A DNA stretch of 28,472 bases from DASRHG01 sp035650655 (GTDB lineage: Bacteria; Desulfobacterota; Binatia; DP-6), in assembly GCA_035650655.1 (NCBI GenBank), contig DASRHG010000092.1, forward strand, positions 1-28,472. Direction: 5' to 3'. The position numbers and the translations under genes were made by a program. The notes under the pieces are model-generated. The model ran no database searches, was not told where the DNA came from, and saw only the letters and a list, made by a program, of their open reading frames with translations. How positions within the stretch are numbered: position 1 is the stretch's first letter; every line of letters begins with the position of its first letter. Positions 24,245-28,472 of this stretch are shown here, in pieces.

Positions 24245-24673
24245 CTACGAGAGGACGACCGCCTTCATGGTCGAGAGGTCCACGGGGAACGACACGTGCT
24301 CGTGGGCGACGAGCCAGCGCCCGTCGATCTTCCGGACGCAGCTCGTCAACCGGAAGTTCATCTGCTCCCGGGTGCCGTCTCCCTGCGTGCCGTCCATGTG
24401 GCAGACCCAGTGGACGAAGCCGACGTCCGCCCCCGCGGTGACCCGTACGCCCTCCGCCGTGTACGTCGTCGGGCCGCCGTAGGCCGCGAGGAGACCTTCG
24501 AACGCCTTCCGGTACGCGGGGGCGCCGACGAACTCGCGCGGCGGCATCGTGTCGAAGACGTGCAGGCTCTCGCCGGGGACGTAGATCGACATGATCGCGT
24601 CGAGATCCCGCGCGTTCATCGCGCGCACGAGCTTCTCCGCGAGCGCCGCGATCTCCGCTTCGTCGCGCGTCAT
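24245..24673 (-). CDS. SnoaL-like / DUF4440-type NTF2-fold protein
   Basis: 142 aa: IAALAEKLVRAMNARDLDAIMSIYVPGESLHVFDTMPPREFVGAPAYRKAFEGLL followed by strands ending GRWLVAHEHVSFPVD. This is the ketosteroid-isomerase-like SnoaL_3/SgcJ pattern, with the typical HEHVSxP C-terminus. ATG 24673 overlaps the stop of the FAD oxidase gene by four bases, so the two are co-translated and perhaps act sequentially. It is a different subfamily from the SnoaL-like protein at 20481. Confidence 0.87.
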   Translation of the reverse strand: MTRDEAEIAALAEKLVRAMNARDLDAIMSIYVPGESLHVFDTMPPREFVGAPAYRKAFEGLLAAYGGPTTYTAEGVRVTAGADVGFVHWVCHMDGTQGDGTREQMNFRLTSCVRKIDGRWLVAHEHVSFPVDLSTMKAVVLS

Positions 24674-26064
24674 GCCCGGCCTCCCTTGTCCCGCGCCGTG
24701 TACGGGCCGAGGAAGAGCCCCTCGGGGTCGTACCTGCGCCGGAGCTCCTGGAGCCGGCGCCAGCTCGGCTCGGCGAACGAGCGCTCGTGGCGACGCGGGT
24801 CGCGCACGATGTCCGACTCGCCGACGTAGTGCCCGACCGCCAGCCGGTCGAGGTCGGCCATCATCTTCCCGTGCCACGTCGCCATCGCGGCGTCCTCCTC
24901 CGGGCGCTTCCAGATGCCGTAGCAGAGCGTCAGCGTCTGCGCCGTCATGGAGAAGGCCGCGTCCGGGTGTCGCGAGGCGACGCCGTTCGGCCCGGTCGAG
25001 AACCACACCGTTCCGAGGCACTGCTGCGAGGGCGAGCGGAGGAAGTGATCGCGGACGGTCGCGAGCACCTGCGCGCTCGGCGCGTTCGACCAGACGGTGT
25101 CCGCGAGGTAGCGGTGGCGCTCGGGCCAGAGGTTCGCGCTGCGGTCGAGGAGCGAGCTGATCGGCGTCGGGACGTCGAGCTCGGTCTTCAGGCACTCGCG
25201 GGCGAGCGGCGAGCGGTCGAGCACGCCGAGGACGTCGCTCGCCTCGCGCGCGGTGTCGACGAACGCCGTCGCGCTCAGGAGGGCCGTGTAGCCGTTGCTC
25301 GACCGGCACCGGTCGGCGATGTCCGGCGGCGCCGTCGTGAAGAAGACGAGCACCTCGGCCTCCTCCGGCAGCTCGTGCACGGCCGACGCGAACCACCGAC
25401 CGAGCGCTTCGACGCGGTCCATCGGGTAGTAGTAGAGGCTCGAGGTGATCGCGCGCGGCCCGGGAAAGAGGCGGAGGAAGTACCTCGTCACGACGCCGAA
25501 GAAGCCGGGACCGGCGCCGCGGACGGCCCAGAGGAGCTCCGCGTTCTCGCGCTCGGACACCCGGAGGATCTGGCCGTCCGCCGTAATCACGTTCGCGGCC
25601 TCGACGCTGAAGCACGCGGGCCGCCACTTGTTCGAGTTCCAGCCGAGCCCCCCGTTCAGGAGGAAGCCGCCGAGGGGCACCGTCGGGCAGTGGCCGACGG
25701 GGAAGGACACGCCCTGCTCTTCGAGGCGCCGCACGAAGGCCTGGCTGCGCACGACGGGTTGCATCACGGCCGTGCGCGCGTTCGCGTCGATCGCCGCGTC
25801 GGTGAGATCGCCGAGGTCGACGAGGAGGCTCTCGTTCCGCAGCGAGAAGCCGGCCCAGTTGTGCCCCCCGCCGCGCACCGCCACGTTGAGCTTCCGATCC
25901 CGGGCGAACCGGATGGCCTCCACGACGTCCTGCTCGCTCGCCACGTGGACGATCGCGGCCGGGTAGCGCGCTGGCTCGAGCTCGTGCCACACGAGGTCGC
26001 GCCGGATCGTGTCGTACGTCGCGTCGCTCGCCTTCGTGATCCGACCGGCGATCCGCTCCTGCAA
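24670..26064 (-). CDS. FAD-binding oxidoreductase, BBE/glucooligosaccharide-oxidase type
   Basis: About 464 aa of the PCMH/VAO fold with a C-terminal berberine-bridge segment (LRRRYDPEGLFLGPY). VAVRGGGHNWAGFS supplies His68 and VGHCPTVPLGGFLLNGGLGWNSN supplies Cys126. These are the two positions that covalently hold FAD in bicovalent BBE-like oxidases, so bicovalent flavinylation is expected. Substrates in the family include alkaloids, sugars and aromatic alcohols. The start is uncertain: TTG 26064 is the only usual-type initiator near the conserved N-terminus (QERIAGRITKASDATYD) and lacks a well-placed ribosome-binding site. The Mo subunit stop lies 52 bp upstream. Confidence 0.88.
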   Translation of the reverse strand: MQERIAGRITKASDATYDTIRRDLVWHELEPARYPAAIVHVASEQDVVEAIRFARDRKLNVAVRGGGHNWAGFSLRNESLLVDLGDLTDAAIDANARTAVMQPVVRSQAFVRRLEEQGVSFPVGHCPTVPLGGFLLNGGLGWNSNKWRPACFSVEAANVITADGQILRVSERENAELLWAVRGAGPGFFGVVTRYFLRLFPGPRAITSSLYYYPMDRVEALGRWFASAVHELPEEAEVLVFFTTAPPDIADRCRSSNGYTALLSATAFVDTAREASDVLGVLDRSPLARECLKTELDVPTPISSLLDRSANLWPERHRYLADTVWSNAPSAQVLATVRDHFLRSPSQQCLGTVWFSTGPNGVASRHPDAAFSMTAQTLTLCYGIWKRPEEDAAMATWHGKMMADLDRLAVGHYVGESDIVRDPRRHERSFAEPSWRRLQELRRRYDPEGLFLGPYTARDKGGRA

Positions 26065-26116
26065 GGGCGCCGTGTTCGTCTTCCGTCTCTCCGTCGTGCG
26101 ACCCGAGGCCGTGCCC

Positions 26117-28472
26117 TCAGGCGTGCGCGGCGCGGCGCCCGCCGCCGTCAGCGCCGCCGTGGATGAAGCGCCACACGCGGGAGGGCGAGAGCGGCGTCTC
26201 GAGGATGTGCCCTTTCACCCCGAGCGGGCGCAGCGCGTTCTCGACCGCGCTCGTGACCGCGCCGAGCGGCCCGCCGACGCCCGACTCGCCGGCGCCCTTC
26301 GCGCCGAGCGGGTTGAACGGTGACGGCGTCACGACGTGGCCGACCTCGAAGGACGGCACGTCGACGGCGGTCGGGCACGTGTAGTCCATGAAGGTGCCCG
26401 TGAGGAGCTGGCCCGCGTCGTCGTAGACCAGGTGCTCGTAGAGCACGCCGCCGAGCCCCTGGACGATGCCGCCGTGCAGGTTCGCGTCGACGAGGAGCGG
26501 GTTGATCATCGTGCCCGTGTCGTGCACCGCGATCAGGCGAAGGACGGTGACCTTGCCGGTGTCCACGTCCACCTCGACCAGCGCCACGTAGGCGCCGTTC
26601 GGCCAGGTGGGGTAGAGGTTCGGCTGCGTCTTCACCTTCGGCTGGTGGTCGATGTTCTGGTGGCGGAAGTAGCGCGTCGCCTCGAGCCCCGGCTCGACGT
26701 GGCACGCCTCGCGCCCGAAGCAGTCAGTGTAGATCGTCGTCGCGACCTGCGCGATCGAGAGCGCGCGCTTCGGGGCGCCCTTCACACGCGCCTGGTTCTC
26801 CGCGAGCTCGATGTCCGCGGGCGACACCTCGAGCATCTTCGCCGCGACGCTCACGAGCTTCTCGCGGATGTCGCCGGCGGCGATCTTCGCCGCGGACCCG
26901 CCCATGATGATGCTGCGCGAGCTGTAGTTCCCGAGCCCCCAGGGGGACACCTCCGTGTCGCCCTGGACGACGCGGACCTTGTCGATCGTCACGCCGACCT
27001 GGTCGGCCACGATCTGCGCGATGCCGGTCTCGTTCCCGCAGCCGGGCGACGTGACGCCCGTGAGCACCGTCACCTCGCCCCCGGTGTTCATGCGGACCGT
27101 GCAGCCGTCGTACGCCGAGAGGAGCGTCGAGCGCGGCATGCACCCGCCCTCGGGCGTGAGCTCGTAGCCGAGGCCGACGCCGAGGCAGCGGCCCTGCGCG
27201 CGCGCCGCCGCCGCCTCCCGCTGCATCGCGTCCCACCCCGCGAGGTCGAGCGCCTTCCGCAGCACCTCCGGGTAGTTGCCGCTGTCCATCATCGCGCCCG
27301 ACGGCTGGCGGTGCGGAAACTTGTCGGGCGGGATGAAGTTCTTGAAGCGGATCTCCGCCTGCGACTTGCCGAGCCGCTCGGCGACCATGTCCATGATCCG
27401 CTCCATGAGGAAGGTGGCGGCCTCCTTCCCGTACCCGCGGTACGCGTTCCAGGGGCACTTGTTCGTCACGACGGACGCCAGCTGCACGCGGCAGTCGGGG
27501 ATCTCGTACACGGTGGGGAGGCAGAACGCAGTCACGTTCGACATGCCCCAGCCGCAGAGCGAGCTCGGGGCCCCGACGTCGGCGAGGATCTTCACGTCGA
27601 GGGCGACGACGCGGCCGTCGTTCATGTAGCCCGCCTCGAACGTGATCCGCTCCTCGCGCGCGTGGCCGCCGGCCGCGAGGTCCTCGATGCGCTCGCCCAC
27701 CCAGCGGACCGGGCGCTCGAGCTTCCGCGCCAGGTAGCAGACGAGCGGCTCCTCCTGGAAGGTCGGGAGCTTCAGCCCGAACGCGCCGCCGACGTTCGGC
27801 TGGATGACGCGGAGGTCCGTCTCCCGCATGCGGAGCGTCTTCGCGAGGAAGCAGCGCATCGGGTGCGGGCTCTGCGTCGAGGCCCACATCGTGGTCATCC
27901 CCGTGTAGGGGTCGTGCGTCGCGAGGTACGCGCGCGGCTCGATCGCCGCGCCCGTGTAGCGGTGCGTCTGGAGGACGCCGCTCACCCGGCCGTCGGCCTT
28001 GGCCATCTGCCCGGCCGGATCGCCCATCACGTGGTCGCGCGAGATGAGGACGTTGTCGCCCCAGCTCTCCTCGACGAGCGCGCTCCCCGGCTCGAGCGCC
28101 GCGTCGACGTCCGTGACGGCCGGCAGCTCCTCGTAGTCGACGCGGATCAGCTCGCACGCCCGATGGGCGGTGTAGCGGTCCTCGGCGACGACGGCCGCGA
28201 CCGGCTCGCCGACGTAGCGCACCTTCGTGATCGCGAGCGCCCAGGTCTCGAGCTGCTTCGCGAACATCGCGGTCGTGTCGTACGCGGGTGGGATGGAGTC
28301 CGTGTTCGCCTGGATCTCCGGCCCGGTGACCACGCAGAGGACGCCCGGGACGGCCTCCGCCGCCGACGTGTCGATGCCCTTGATGCGCGCGTGCGCGTGT
28401 GGGCTCCGAAGGATGGCCGCGTGCGCCTGGTTTGGGAGCTGGATGTCCGCGACGAACGACCCCTTGCCCGCG
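26117..28472 (-). CDS. Xanthine dehydrogenase/CoxL-family molybdopterin-binding subunit, paralogue, partial at right edge
   Basis: The frame stays open to the window edge. Its first visible residues (AGKGSFVADIQLPNQAH) align with residue 18 onward of the Mo subunit at 6029, so only about 18 residues plus the start are missing. It shares QPNVGGAFGLK (GGGFGEK in the other copy), CPWNAYRGYGKEAA, GNYSSRSIIMGGSAA, the catalytic GAGESGVGGPLGA Glu segment and colinear domains throughout. It is a Mo hydroxylase large subunit of the same unusual subgroup. The immediate downstream gene is a BBE-type FAD oxidase, not a CoxM/CoxS subunit. Partners could lie beyond the right edge. The tail GGADGGGRRAAHA is low complexity. 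Confidence 0.9.
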   Translation of the reverse strand, partial: AGKGSFVADIQLPNQAHAAILRSPHAHARIKGIDTSAAEAVPGVLCVVTGPEIQANTDSIPPAYDTTAMFAKQLETWALAITKVRYVGEPVAAVVAEDRYTAHRACELIRVDYEELPAVTDVDAALEPGSALVEESWGDNVLISRDHVMGDPAGQMAKADGRVSGVLQTHRYTGAAIEPRAYLATHDPYTGMTTMWASTQSPHPMRCFLAKTLRMRETDLRVIQPNVGGAFGLKLPTFQEEPLVCYLARKLERPVRWVGERIEDLAAGGHAREERITFEAGYMNDGRVVALDVKILADVGAPSSLCGWGMSNVTAFCLPTVYEIPDCRVQLASVVTNKCPWNAYRGYGKEAATFLMERIMDMVAERLGKSQAEIRFKNFIPPDKFPHRQPSGAMMDSGNYPEVLRKALDLAGWDAMQREAAAARAQGRCLGVGLGYELTPEGGCMPRSTLLSAYDGCTVRMNTGGEVTVLTGVTSPGCGNETGIAQIVADQVGVTIDKVRVVQGDTEVSPWGLGNYSSRSIIMGGSAAKIAAGDIREKLVSVAAKMLEVSPADIELAENQARVKGAPKRALSIAQVATTIYTDCFGREACHVEPGLEATRYFRHQNIDHQPKVKTQPNLYPTWPNGAYVALVEVDVDTGKVTVLRLIAVHDTGTMINPLLVDANLHGGIVQGLGGVLYEHLVYDDAGQLLTGTFMDYTCPTAVDVPSFEVGHVVTPSPFNPLGAKGAGESGVGGPLGAVTSAVENALRPLGVKGHILETPLSPSRVWRFIHGGADGGGRRAAHA

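Overview
The window is a very GC-rich, densely packed bacterial segment whose third codon positions are almost all G or C. Long meaningless antisense reading frames are therefore common. The content fits an uncultured soil or sediment lineage such as Methylomirabilota/Rokubacteria or Binatota. It has CoA-ester catabolism, CaiB/BaiF CoA-transferases, molybdenum hydroxylase subunits, an LLM flavin/F420 oxidoreductase, XdhC-type maturation proteins and a secreted paired-cysteine repeat protein. This placement is an inference from gene content; no ribosomal or other taxonomic marker is present.

Left edge (1-2734): a 5'-intact cyclase/kynurenine-formamidase-like gene runs off the left end on the minus strand. 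After about 500 bp of non-coding DNA comes a GAF-AAA-Fis sigma54 activator on the plus strand. A matching pair of regulatory modules flanks the activator gene. Each has an 11-N10-11 inverted repeat (550-581 and 2623-2654) and an identical 17-bp TGGCACG-containing element (469-485 on minus, 2709-2725 on plus). They point outward toward the cyclase gene and toward the operon that follows. This local circuit is the best candidate for something undescribed.

Plus-strand operon (2735-13737): nine genes with almost no gaps. In order they encode an acyl-CoA synthetase, MaoC-type hydratase, HpcH/CitE-type CoA lyase, molybdopterin-binding large subunit, LLM oxidoreductase, acyl-CoA dehydrogenase, two CaiB/BaiF CoA-transferases and an isochorismatase-fold hydrolase. 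The hydratase/lyase/CoA-transferase set resembles the itaconate (Ict-Ich-Ccl) and mesaconyl/methylmalyl-CoA modules. The Mo and flavin enzymes suggest oxidative attack on a more complex, possibly nitrogen-containing, substrate.

Minus-strand block (20297-13813), converging on that operon: M24 metallopeptidase/creatinase fold, acetamidase/formamidase, a broken Rieske remnant, DUF3891, an HpaB-like flavin monooxygenase, an XdhC pair split over two overlapping genes, and a secreted six-cysteine protein.

Right part (20481-28472): SnoaL-like protein (+), amidase (-), an exported cupredoxin-like/TlpA pair (+), an SMR transporter (+), then a minus-strand set (VOC protein, SnoaL-like protein, BBE-type FAD oxidase, and a second Mo large subunit that runs off the right edge). 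The second Mo subunit is a clear paralogue of the one in the plus operon. Neither has its FAD or 2Fe-2S partner subunits in this window. No tRNA, rRNA, CRISPR array, insertion sequence or phage gene was seen.
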